A DNA stretch of 46,187 nt from an uncultured Porphyromonadaceae bacterium (GTDB taxonomy: Bacteria > Bacteroidota > Bacteroidia > Bacteroidales > Muribaculaceae), in assembly GCA_947178215.1 (NCBI GenBank), contig CAMWXJ010000019.1, positions 1 through 46,187 on the forward strand, in the 5' to 3' direction. Shown one piece after another: positions 6,383 through 15,002 of this stretch; position 1 is the stretch's first letter, and the number at the start of each line of letters is the position of its first letter. A model generated the notes under the pieces. The model made no database searches. It had not been told where the DNA came from and saw only the letters and a program-made list of their open reading frames with translations. Both the position numbers and the translations under genes were made by a program.

Positions 6383-8437
6383 TTATGCTTTGGGTTTGCG
6401 CGGACGGCCGGGGCGGCGCGGTTTCAGGCGGAACACCTGTGCCGAGCGGGCCGGCAGATACAGGCGCAGCCATGCCACGCCGTGAGGCGTGTAGAGCGGG
6501 TCGGGGATAGTGAGGTGGTTGACAGTCTCGTCGACGTTGCCGTAGCCTCCGAAAGCGGGATTGTCGGTCGACATGATGCACTCGTACTCACCCGGAGGTG
6601 TGAGGATGCCGTAGCCTGAAAACGACTTGGAGGGGTTGAAGTTGTAGACAAACACGAGGTTGCCGCGCTTGTAGGCGAGCACCTGGTCGTCGTCTTTCTC
6701 CCACAATTTTTCGATAGGGAGTGCCTGGAAGTTGTATACCCCGCTGATAAGCTCCACCATAGCATTGTCAAATGCGTTGAGGTACTTGTATTTGAGGTCG
6801 GGGTTGTCGACCAGGTTCCACTGGCGGCGTGCGTACTTGTAGCTCCAGCCATTGCCCTCGCGGGGGAAGTCAATCCACTCCGGGTGTCCAAACTCGTTGC
6901 CCATGAAGTTGAGGTAGCCGCCGTTGATGAGCGAGGCTGTGACAAGTCGTATCATCTTGTGGAGTGCTATGCCTCGGGCCACGGTCATATTGTCGTCGCT
7001 GACCATCATGTGCCAGTACATCTCCTTGTCGATGAGGCGGAAAATCACCGTCTTGTCGCCCACGAGTGCCTGGTCGTGGCTCTCGACATACGATATTGTC
7101 TTTTCGTCGGCGCGTCGGTTGGTGAGCTCCCAGAATATCGAGGTGGGATGCCAGTCCTCGTCTTTTTTCTCTTTGAGAGTCTTTATCCAGTAGTCGGGTA
7201 TGCCCATTGCCATGCGGTAGTCAAAGCCTATGCCGCCGTCCTTGACGGGGAGGGCGAGGCCGGGCATGCCGCTCATCTCCTCGGCTATTGTTATGGCCTG
7301 GGGGTTGATTTTATGTATGAGCTTGTTGGCGAGGGTGAGATATGTAATGGCGTCGGTGTCCTGGCCGCCGTTGTAGTAGTCATTGTAGCTGCCGAAGTCC
7401 TGTCCGAGACCGTGGCTGTAATATAGCATCGAGGTGACGCCGTCGAAGCGGAAGCCGTCGAAGTGGTACTCTTCGAGCCAGAACTTGCAGTTGGAGAGGA
7501 GGAAGTGTATCACCTCGTTCTTGCCGTAATCGAAGCAGAGCGAGTCCCATGCCGGGTGTTGGCGGCGGCTGTCGCCGTAGAAGTAGAGGTCGTAGGAGCC
7601 GTCGAGGCGTCCGAGTCCCTCGTTTTCGTTCTTCACCGCGTGTGAGTGCACTATGTCCATGATTACGGCTATGCCGAGCTCGTGGGCGCGGTCGATGAGG
7701 CTTTTCAGCTCCTCGGGGGTGCCGAAGCGCGACGAAGCGGCGAAGAAGTTGCTCACATGGTAGCCGAACGAGCCGTAATAGGGGTGCTCCTGGATAGCCA
7801 TTATCTGTATGGCGTTGTAGCCGTCGGCGGCGATGCGGGGCAGCACCTTGTCGCGGAACTCGGTGTAGCTGCCCACCCCCTCGCGCTCCTGGGCCATGCC
7901 TATATGACATTCGTAGATGAGCAGGGGCTTGGTGTCGGGCTTGAATTTGTCGACTTGCCATACATACTCCTCGGGGGCCCAAACCTGGGCCGAGAACATG
8001 TGCGACACAGGGTCCTGAACCACGCGGGTGGCGTAGGCCGGGATGCGTTCGCCTTGTCCCCCCTGCCAGTGCACTATCATCTTGTAGAACTGGCCGTGTT
8101 GCAGGGTGTCGGCCGGAAGATGCAACTCCCACACGCCGTTGCCAAGAGGTTCGAGGCGATAACGCAGCTGTTCCTGCCAGCCCGAGAAGTCGCCTGTGAG
8201 GGTGATGCCGGTGGCGTGGGGCGCCCATTCGCGGAACACCCACGAGCCGTCGGCTTCGCGGTGCAGTCCGAAATAGTTATGGGCATTGGCAAACTCGACG
8301 AGGCTCTTGGAGCCTCCTTTGAGCAGCTCCTTTTCCTTGTCGAGATATTGCTTGTGTCGCCCCTCAATAGCGGCCGCGTAGGGTTCGAGCCACGGGTCGT
8401 GTTTTATGATGTTGAGGGTTTTCTTGACTTTTGGCAT
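6383..8437 (-). CDS. glgB: 1,4-alpha-glucan branching enzyme (GH13)
   Basis: Introduces alpha-1,6 branches into glycogen in the cytoplasm. The 684-residue protein has an N-terminal CBM48-like domain (about 60-150), a GH13 barrel with the nucleophile Asp332 in FDGFRFDGVTSML, the acid/base Glu386 in IAEEMSG and the HD pair 454-455 in YVESHDQ, and a C-terminal all-beta domain. The YYSHG after the nucleophile and the overall form resemble the eukaryote-like GH13_8 branching enzymes common in Bacteroidota rather than E. coli GlgB. The last 15 residues form a basic Pro/Arg/Lys tail (RRPGRPRKPKA) that looks like an AT-hook and is not part of the enzyme fold. It stands alone with its own promoter and terminator. 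Confidence 0.95.
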   Translation of the reverse strand: MPKVKKTLNIIKHDPWLEPYAAAIEGRHKQYLDKEKELLKGGSKSLVEFANAHNYFGLHREADGSWVFREWAPHATGITLTGDFSGWQEQLRYRLEPLGNGVWELHLPADTLQHGQFYKMIVHWQGGQGERIPAYATRVVQDPVSHMFSAQVWAPEEYVWQVDKFKPDTKPLLIYECHIGMAQEREGVGSYTEFRDKVLPRIAADGYNAIQIMAIQEHPYYGSFGYHVSNFFAASSRFGTPEELKSLIDRAHELGIAVIMDIVHSHAVKNENEGLGRLDGSYDLYFYGDSRRQHPAWDSLCFDYGKNEVIHFLLSNCKFWLEEYHFDGFRFDGVTSMLYYSHGLGQDFGSYNDYYNGGQDTDAITYLTLANKLIHKINPQAITIAEEMSGMPGLALPVKDGGIGFDYRMAMGIPDYWIKTLKEKKDEDWHPTSIFWELTNRRADEKTISYVESHDQALVGDKTVIFRLIDKEMYWHMMVSDDNMTVARGIALHKMIRLVTASLINGGYLNFMGNEFGHPEWIDFPREGNGWSYKYARRQWNLVDNPDLKYKYLNAFDNAMVELISGVYNFQALPIEKLWEKDDDQVLAYKRGNLVFVYNFNPSKSFSGYGILTPPGEYECIMSTDNPAFGGYGNVDETVNHLTIPDPLYTPHGVAWLRLYLPARSAQVFRLKPRRPGRPRKPKA

Positions 8438-8482
8438 GAATAAGTATGGGGGTTAAGAGGATATTTGAGGTTATTTGATATG

Positions 8483-8514
8483 CAAACATAAGATTTTTCC
8501 GCGTGATATGCAAA
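8483..8514 (-). promoter_or_regulatory. Promoter of glgB
   Basis: On the minus strand TTTG (8514 to 8511), a 20-nt spacer and TATGTTTG (8490 to 8483) match the Bacteroidota consensus exactly. The leader to the ATG at 8437 is about 40 nt. Confidence 0.8.
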
Positions 8515-8657
8515 TTTCCGCCCCGAATTATATCACGCTATAACAAGATATAACCGATTGCAGCCTGGGGAAGCTTGCAGCTGCTCCAGAAAATCGTAAT
8601 TAATTAAATTATTGTCGCATTATGAGCGGCCCACCTCTGATGCCATATTCGAATTAG

Positions 8658-8689
8658 TTTGGATATGCGCACATTAATGGTTAAATTTG
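8658..8689 (+). promoter_or_regulatory. Promoter of the GH89 gene
   Basis: TTTG (8658-8661), 20 nt, TAAATTTG (8682-8689) is an exact consensus match. The leader to the ATG at 8717 would be about 20 nt. It diverges from the glgB promoter. The rest of the gap 8438-8716 shows nothing else recognisable. Confidence 0.78.
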
Positions 8690-8716
8690 TGAATCAAACA
8701 ACTTACGATACATAAT

Positions 8717-11239
8717 ATGACCATATCAAGACTTGCCACGCTATTGTTGTGCCTTGCAGTGTGTGTTACCGGTTGGTGCCGTACTTCGGAGGAAGCCATT
8801 CATGTGATAGAACGTTATGCTGACGGGCAGAACGTTCCGGTAAAGGTGTCCGTATCTCTTAATAAACACGACGGCTGCGATGTGTTTGAGACCTCAGTCA
8901 GGGACGGAATCCTATATATTAATGCCAGCAGCGGCGTTGCCGCGTGCCGCGGATTCTATGAATATGTGAAATCTCTTGGGGCAGGTATCTTCTCCTGGAG
9001 CGGGACTCGTCTTGCGCTGCCCGACAAGTTGCCCGACATGGAGAAGCAGACGGTAGTGTCGCCGTTTAGGCATCATTATTATCTCAATGTGGTGACCTAT
9101 GGTTATACAATGCCATATTGGAACTGGGAGCGCTGGGAACGTGAAATAGACTGGATGGCATTGCACGGCATCGATATGCCGCTCGCACTTGTGGCTAATG
9201 AAGCTATTTCAGCCCGTGTATGGAAACGTCTGGGACTTACCGACCGGGAGATTGCAGAATACTTCGTTGGCCCTGCCCACTTTCCATGGATGCGTATGGG
9301 CAACATAAGCGGTATCGACGGACCGCTGCCGGAAGAGTGGAACGAAGGTCAGGTAGAGCTTCAGCATAAGATACTTGACCGCATGAAGAGTCTCGGCATG
9401 AAACCCGTCTGTCCGGGATTTGCAGGATTCCTTCCCAAGTCGATGAAACGCGTATTTCCCGATATCGAGCTTATTGAGACCTCATGGTGCGGCGGTGCTT
9501 TCCACAACTGGATGTTGTCGCCGCAGAATCCTCTGTTTACTCGCATCGGGCATATGTTTATTGAAGAGTGGGAGAAGGAATTCGGTAAGAACGATTATTA
9601 CATCGTCGACAGTTTCAATGAAATGGAAATTCCGTTTCCTCCAAAGGGTACGGATGAGCGTTACAGTCTGCTGGCCGATTATGGCGAGAAGGTGTACAGT
9701 TCCATCAAGGCGGGCAATCCTGATGCAGTATGGGTGATGCAGGGATGGATGTTCGGTTATCAACGCCATATCTGGGACTACGAGACGCTTCAGGCTTTGG
9801 TCAGCAAGGTGCCGGATGACAAGATGCTGCTGCTGGATCTGGCTGAGGATTACAACCATCTTTTTTGGAAGAATGGGCCAAACTGGGAGTTCTATAAAGG
9901 ATTTTATGGCAAGGAATGGGTGTATAGCGTTATTCCGAATATGGGCGGCAAGTCGGGACTTACCGGCGACTTGGAGTTCTATGCCAATGGTAGGCTTGCT
10001 GCGCTTGGTTCCGCAGACAAAGGCAATTTGACTGGCTACGGCATGGCACCGGAAGGCATAGAAAACAACGAGGTTATCTATGAGCTCGTCAGCGATGGCG
10101 GGTGGACCTCGGATTCTATTGACGTCGGCAAATGGCTGCGTGATTATTCGATATGCCGTTATGGAAAGGTGCCTGACGAAATGACCGGATTCTGGAACGG
10201 AATGTTACAATCGGTATATGGCTCGTTTACGGATCATCCGCGTTATAACTGGCAGTTTCGTCCCGGAAGTATCCAAAAAGGGAGCATTAACGCCAATGAT
10301 GATTTCTACAAAGGAATCGAAGCTCTGGCGGATGCTATTCCATATATGAAAGATACGCCTCTATTCTCTGCCGATATGACAGAGATGGCCGTACAATATT
10401 TGGGCGGCAAAATGGAGATTCTGGCACAGGCTATTGATTTGGCTTGTCAAAACGGCGAAATGGATATGGCTTCAGCTATGGAATCTGAATTCGAGGCATT
10501 GATGCTCGGAGCAGACCGTCTGCTGTGCTCACACCCAACTTTAAATCTGGAAAACTGGCTGGCACAGGCCCGCAATTGTGGAAATACACCTGAATTGAAG
10601 GATTACTACGAAAAGAATGCACGCCGCATCGTTACGGTATGGGGGCCGCCGGTCGACGACTATTCAGCCCGTATATGGTCGGGTCTGTTGCGTGACTATT
10701 ATTTGCCCCGTTGGAAACAGTATTTTGACGCCAGGCACACCGGCAAGACATATGATATTGCGGGTTGGGAACTGTCGTGGGTTGAGAAAGAGCGCGGTTG
10801 GTCGAAGGTTGAGCCTTATCCTGATGTTCTGGCCGGTTGTGCAGAACTGATAGCCCGCGCAAAGCATATTGACAATGCCATGCTCGACGCCATGGACGGC
10901 GAACAGTTGGGAGGCTGGTCACCGGCTGATATCGACAGTGATTGGAAAGAGGTGGTGTGGAATATACCGTCCGATAAGTTGAAATCCCTCAAAGGGGTGC
11001 GTTTTCAACACATGCGCGGCAGCGCGGGGCTTGAGATAATGGAGGTGATTATCGAAACAGACGGCATGGAAACAGGTAGGGTTGCACACCACGGTCATAC
11101 CGGAGAAGAAAATGTCAACAACGCATATTTGCTTGACATCACGCAGGATGCTGTCGGTAATAATTCTTGCCGGTTGAAGGCGACAGTCAGGCGCAGCGGT
11201 GAAGGTGACTCTTATGGTACAGTAGTGATGATAAAGTGA
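8717..11239 (+). CDS. Alpha-N-acetylglucosaminidase (GH89, NAGLU-like)
   Basis: Predicted exported enzyme removing terminal alpha-linked GlcNAc, as found on gastric-type mucin glycans and heparan sulfate. The 840-residue protein starts with a signal peptide (MTISRLATLLLCLAVCVTG), then the GH89 N-terminal domain, then the catalytic domain with NVVTYGYTMPYWNWERWE (about 124-141), a Glu302 acid/base candidate in DSFNEMEIP and a Glu446 candidate nucleophile in GMAPEG, both placed by analogy with human NAGLU. A C-terminal helical domain follows. Its base composition is clearly richer in A+T than the neighbours glgB and the threonine aldolase, a possible sign of separate origin. No SusC/SusD pair or other glycosidase adjoins it. 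Confidence 0.92.
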   Translation: MTISRLATLLLCLAVCVTGWCRTSEEAIHVIERYADGQNVPVKVSVSLNKHDGCDVFETSVRDGILYINASSGVAACRGFYEYVKSLGAGIFSWSGTRLALPDKLPDMEKQTVVSPFRHHYYLNVVTYGYTMPYWNWERWEREIDWMALHGIDMPLALVANEAISARVWKRLGLTDREIAEYFVGPAHFPWMRMGNISGIDGPLPEEWNEGQVELQHKILDRMKSLGMKPVCPGFAGFLPKSMKRVFPDIELIETSWCGGAFHNWMLSPQNPLFTRIGHMFIEEWEKEFGKNDYYIVDSFNEMEIPFPPKGTDERYSLLADYGEKVYSSIKAGNPDAVWVMQGWMFGYQRHIWDYETLQALVSKVPDDKMLLLDLAEDYNHLFWKNGPNWEFYKGFYGKEWVYSVIPNMGGKSGLTGDLEFYANGRLAALGSADKGNLTGYGMAPEGIENNEVIYELVSDGGWTSDSIDVGKWLRDYSICRYGKVPDEMTGFWNGMLQSVYGSFTDHPRYNWQFRPGSIQKGSINANDDFYKGIEALADAIPYMKDTPLFSADMTEMAVQYLGGKMEILAQAIDLACQNGEMDMASAMESEFEALMLGADRLLCSHPTLNLENWLAQARNCGNTPELKDYYEKNARRIVTVWGPPVDDYSARIWSGLLRDYYLPRWKQYFDARHTGKTYDIAGWELSWVEKERGWSKVEPYPDVLAGCAELIARAKHIDNAMLDAMDGEQLGGWSPADIDSDWKEVVWNIPSDKLKSLKGVRFQHMRGSAGLEIMEVIIETDGMETGRVAHHGHTGEENVNNAYLLDITQDAVGNNSCRLKATVRRSGEGDSYGTVVMIK

Positions 11240-11297
11240 CTTTTGAATTAACCGAATCCTACATATTTCATGCGCCGGTCCTGGATTACAGCGTCGG

Positions 11298-11332
11298 TTT
11301 GGCACGAATATCGAAAAGAATGAGTAACTTTG
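11298..11332 (+). promoter_or_regulatory. Promoter of the threonine aldolase gene
   Basis: TAACTTTG at 11325-11332 fits the -7 consensus. A TTTG at 11298-11301 lies 23 nt upstream, slightly far. The element lies downstream of the ATG at 11320, so that ATG is unlikely to be the translation start, and it favours the ATG at 11380. Confidence 0.6.
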
Positions 11333-11379
11333 TCATTCCGCCCGTCACACCGCCGGCGGCTCAATCCTGTATCCACGCT

Positions 11380-12432
11380 ATGTTACGCCTTGATTCCGAC
11401 TATATGGCCGGCGCGCACCCCGAAGTGCTCGCCGCCCTCACCGCTACCAATCTCGAACGTACCACAGGCTACGGCACCGACCCCTATTGCGAGTCGGCGC
11501 GTCGCCTTGTCCTTGATGCCTGTTTTCCCGAGGGTGGACGCCAGCACTCCGATGCCCGTGTCTACTTCCTCGAAGGGGGTACGCAGGCCAACTCGACCGT
11601 GATTGCGGGGTTGCTCGCCCCGCACGAGGGCGTGCTTGCGGCCGACACAGGCCACATAGCCTGCCACGAGAGCGGTGCCATCGAGGCTACCGGCCACAAG
11701 GTGCTCACGCTCCCCGGCGCCGACGGCAAGATAAGCGCGCATCTCATCGACGAGGCCGTAGCGGCGTTTCGCGCCGACCCGAGCCGCGACCACACCGTAG
11801 CGCCGGGCGCCGTGTATCTGTCGCAGCCTACCGAACTCGGCACCATCTACACTCTTGCCGAGCTTGAGGCGATAAGCGCGGTGTGTCGCCGCGAGGGGAT
11901 GCCCCTGTTTGTCGACGGCGCGCGCCTTGCCTATGCACTCGCGTCGCCCGCCAACGATGTCACTCTGCCCGACCTCGCGCGCCTCGCCGATGTGTTCTAT
12001 ATAGGCGGCACCAAGTGCGGCGCCCTCATGGGCGAGGCCGTGGTAATACCCAACCCGTCGATTTTGCGCCACTTCACCCCGCTCATCAAGCAGCGCGGCG
12101 GCCTGCTCGCCAAGGGCCGGTTGCTCGGCGTGATGTTTCAGGCCCTGTTTACCGACGGCCTTTACGAGCGCGTGGGCGCCAACGGCATAGCCCTCGCGGC
12201 ACTTCTGCGTGAAGCCCTCAGAGCGCGCGGTTACGAAGAGGCGGCACCGTCGCCCACCAATCAGCTTTTCTTTACCATTCCCAATGATGAGCTTGAAGAG
12301 CTGTCGCACATAGTCACTTTCGAAGTGTGGGGCGCTCCGGGCGACCACTACACCACGGTGCGCTTCGTGACCGACTGGGCGCTCACACGCGACGATATCG
12401 AGCCTATGCTTGCGTTTCTGGCCGCGCGATAA
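11380..12432 (+). CDS. ltaE: Low-specificity L-threonine aldolase-like PLP enzyme
   Basis: Predicted to cleave L-threonine or allo-threonine to glycine and acetaldehyde. The open frame extends upstream to a GTG at 11236, but the family begins near (M)LRLDSDYMAGAHPEVL and a promoter element sits at 11325-11332, so I take the ATG at 11380, giving about 350 residues. Visible features of the fold type I PLP enzyme are the LEGGTQAN segment, the LSQPTELGTIY segment, the PLP-contacting FVDGARLAYAL and the Schiff-base lysine in YIGGTKCGALMGE. Beta-eliminating lyases of the same superfamily are an alternative. It stands just after GH89 and before the BamA-like gene with no obvious functional link. Confidence 0.85.
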   Translation: MLRLDSDYMAGAHPEVLAALTATNLERTTGYGTDPYCESARRLVLDACFPEGGRQHSDARVYFLEGGTQANSTVIAGLLAPHEGVLAADTGHIACHESGAIEATGHKVLTLPGADGKISAHLIDEAVAAFRADPSRDHTVAPGAVYLSQPTELGTIYTLAELEAISAVCRREGMPLFVDGARLAYALASPANDVTLPDLARLADVFYIGGTKCGALMGEAVVIPNPSILRHFTPLIKQRGGLLAKGRLLGVMFQALFTDGLYERVGANGIALAALLREALRARGYEEAAPSPTNQLFFTIPNDELEELSHIVTFEVWGAPGDHYTTVRFVTDWALTRDDIEPMLAFLAAR

Positions 12433-12454
12433 CGCCCCTTTGGCCAACTTTGCC

Positions 12455-12462
12455 TAACTTTG
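12455..12462 (+). promoter_or_regulatory. Promoter core of the BamA-like gene
   Basis: TAACTTTG (12455-12462) is a good -7 element. No -33 TTTG is correctly spaced. Transcription would begin at about 12468, so the ATG at 12469 would be leaderless; the in-frame ATG at 12493 would have a leader of about 25 nt. Confidence 0.5.
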
Positions 12463-12468
12463 CGGGCT

Positions 12469-14877
12469 ATGCGTTCAAGCGGCACTACCATCATGGCGAC
12501 AATCCGGGTCGCAGCGTTATGCCTGACGGCCATTGTAATGGTCGCCTGCTCGGCCACACGCCATGTCGCCGACAACGAATACCTGCTCGACAAGGTGGAG
12601 ATTGACATCACCGACAAGCCCGCCGGAGTGGGTACCGCCGACCTCATAAACTATCTCCGCCAGCAGCCCAACCATAAGGTGCTCGGATTTGCCAAGCTTC
12701 AGCTCGGAGTCTATAATCTATCGGGCAGCGACTCCACCAAGTGGTACAACCGCTGGGCCCGCAAGCTCGGACAGCCCCCGGTGATATTCTCGGAGCAGCT
12801 GACCGAAGCGTCGGGACGTCAGCTCCGTCAGGCCCTCATCAACCGCGGATACATGGATGCCGTGGTGGTGACCGACACTGTGCTCCACCCCGACCGCAAG
12901 CGCGCCGAGGTGAAATATATCGTCACGGCAGGCCAGCCTCACCGCGTGCGCTCCATGACCTACGACATCGCCGACACCGCCGTCGCTGCCATACTCATGG
13001 CCGACTCCGCACGCTTCACCCTGCGTCCCGGCTCGCGTCTTGACCTCGACCTGCTCGACTCAGAGCGCTCGCGCATGGCCATGACACTGCGCGACAATGG
13101 CTATTACGCGTTCACTAAGGACTATATCACTTTCCTGGCCGACACCGCCGCCGGGAGCTACGACGTCGACCTCACTCTTACCGTCAATCCGCCGCGCGCC
13201 ATGGCCGGCCATGTGACCGACAACATCGACGTGACCGAGGAGGAGATTGCCACAGCCGCCCCTGACCATACCCGCTACACCATAGGCAACGTCTACTTCA
13301 TCACCGACTATGCGCCAGGCAGGGCCGGCGCCGACGCAGCCGTAGAGCGCGACAGCGTAGTCACCCCGTCGGGGATAGTGGTGGTCTATGGACACGACCG
13401 CTATATCAGGCCCGAAGCGCTCGAAGAGCAGTGCTTCATCATGCCGGGCGAGGAGTACAACGCGAGTGAGGTCGACCGCACCTATGAGGCGTTGTCGCGT
13501 CTGGCATTGCTCCGTTCGGTCAACATCGACGTGCGCCCGGTAGGGCCATCGACTGTCGACGCCTATATCATGCTCACACGAAACAAGAAGCAGGGGGTGA
13601 CCCTCGAAGTCGAGGGCACAAACTCGGAGGGCGACCTCGGCTTCGGCATAGGAGTGGGCTACCGCTACCGCAATCTCGGCCGCCGTTCCAATCTGCTCAC
13701 CACCAAGCTCCGAATGAACTACGAGAGCCTGTCGGGCAACGTGTCGGGCCTCATCAACAACCGCTACACTGAGTTTGCCGGCGAGGTGGGTGTCACCATG
13801 CCCCGCTTCCTCTTCCCCTTTCTGAGCAGCAGCTGGCGCCGCCGCGTCAAGGCGTCGACCGAGACGGCACTGAGTTTCAGCTACCAGGAGCGCCCCGAAT
13901 ATACACGCATCATCGCCGGTGCGGCCTACAAGTACAAGTGGACCACCCGCAGCGGACGCCAGCGCCGCACTTTCGACCTCGTCGACATCAACTATGTGCG
14001 CCTGCCAAAGTCGACAATCGACTTCATCAACACCATCGCCCCCACCAACCCGCTGCTGCGCTACGCCTACGAAGACCACTTCATCATGCGCATGGGCTAC
14101 ACCTACTATCTCACCAACCGACGCATAGCCTCGGGTACATTGAAGATACCTATGGAGCAGCCGCGCGTGTTCAGCATACGCGCCTCGGCCGAGACCGCCG
14201 GCAACCTGCTCTATGTATTATGCGCCGCCACAGGGCGCCGACGGTCTGACGCTGATGCCGAAGCCGCCGAGCGCGGCATCTACAAGATTCTCGGCATACC
14301 GTTTTCGCAGTATGCCAAGGCGGAGGTCGACTATACGCTCACGCGCAATTTCCCCGGCGGCCGACACTCGCTCGCTTTCCATGTGGGAGCCGGCGTGGCC
14401 GTGCCTTACGCCAACTCGCGCATGGTGCCGTTTGAGAAGCGCTTTTATGCCGGCGGCGCCAACGGCGTGCGCGGCTGGAGCGTGCGTACCCTCGGCCCCG
14501 GCAACTACGACAGCCGCAACGACGTAGCCGACTTCATCAACCAGTGTGGCGACATACGCCTCGACCTATCCCTCGAGTACCGCGTAAAGCTCTTCTGGGT
14601 GTTTGACGGAGCGCTGTTTGTCGATGCCGGCAACATCTGGACCATACACAGCTATCCCAATCAGCCAGGCGGCATGTTTCACCTCGGCGACGTGCCCCGT
14701 CAGCTCGCCGCAGCCTACGGTGCCGGCCTGCGCCTCGACTTCGACTACTTCCTGCTGCGCTTCGACCTCGGCATGAAAGCCCACAATCCCGCCCTCGGGC
14801 AGGAAGAGTGGCCGCTCCTCCACCCCAGCTGGCGCCGCGACGCCACCTTCCATTTCGCCGTGGGCCTGCCTTTCTGA
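12469..14877 (+). CDS. BamA/TamA-family outer-membrane barrel lipoprotein
   Basis: Omp85-superfamily protein of about 800 residues. The N-terminus is a lipoprotein signal (ATIRVAALCLTAIVMVAC) followed by NEYLLDKVEI, the usual opening of Bacteroidota BamA/TamA-like proteins. Several POTRA-like modules follow (roughly residues 30-390), then a 16-strand-type barrel with the hallmark GGANGVRGWSVRTLGPG near residues 655-671 and a terminal aromatic strand (FHFAVGLPF). It probably inserts or translocates outer-membrane or surface proteins, or acts in lipid transport. The lipid anchor sets it apart from true BamA. The start is ambiguous: TTG 12460, ATG 12469 or ATG 12493. The promoter position favours 12469 (leaderless) or 12493. 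Confidence 0.88.
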   Translation: MRSSGTTIMATIRVAALCLTAIVMVACSATRHVADNEYLLDKVEIDITDKPAGVGTADLINYLRQQPNHKVLGFAKLQLGVYNLSGSDSTKWYNRWARKLGQPPVIFSEQLTEASGRQLRQALINRGYMDAVVVTDTVLHPDRKRAEVKYIVTAGQPHRVRSMTYDIADTAVAAILMADSARFTLRPGSRLDLDLLDSERSRMAMTLRDNGYYAFTKDYITFLADTAAGSYDVDLTLTVNPPRAMAGHVTDNIDVTEEEIATAAPDHTRYTIGNVYFITDYAPGRAGADAAVERDSVVTPSGIVVVYGHDRYIRPEALEEQCFIMPGEEYNASEVDRTYEALSRLALLRSVNIDVRPVGPSTVDAYIMLTRNKKQGVTLEVEGTNSEGDLGFGIGVGYRYRNLGRRSNLLTTKLRMNYESLSGNVSGLINNRYTEFAGEVGVTMPRFLFPFLSSSWRRRVKASTETALSFSYQERPEYTRIIAGAAYKYKWTTRSGRQRRTFDLVDINYVRLPKSTIDFINTIAPTNPLLRYAYEDHFIMRMGYTYYLTNRRIASGTLKIPMEQPRVFSIRASAETAGNLLYVLCAATGRRRSDADAEAAERGIYKILGIPFSQYAKAEVDYTLTRNFPGGRHSLAFHVGAGVAVPYANSRMVPFEKRFYAGGANGVRGWSVRTLGPGNYDSRNDVADFINQCGDIRLDLSLEYRVKLFWVFDGALFVDAGNIWTIHSYPNQPGGMFHLGDVPRQLAAAYGAGLRLDFDYFLLRFDLGMKAHNPALGQEEWPLLHPSWRRDATFHFAVGLPF

Positions 14878-14918
14878 GCTGCATGGCCTCACAGCCGTGC
14901 CGGATTACGGAGAATATG

Positions 14919-14949
14919 TTGCTAAAATGGTATAAAAGTGCTATTTTTG
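14919..14949 (+). promoter_or_regulatory. Promoter of the TPR/HTH regulator gene
   Basis: TTG (14919-14921), 20 nt, TATTTTTG (14942-14949) is a good consensus match. The leader to the ATG at 15003 is about 45 nt. Confidence 0.7.
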
Positions 14950-15002
14950 CAACAAAATCACATATATTTTAGTCCTCCGTCGGCTCCCTTGCTTTTCTAC
15001 TG

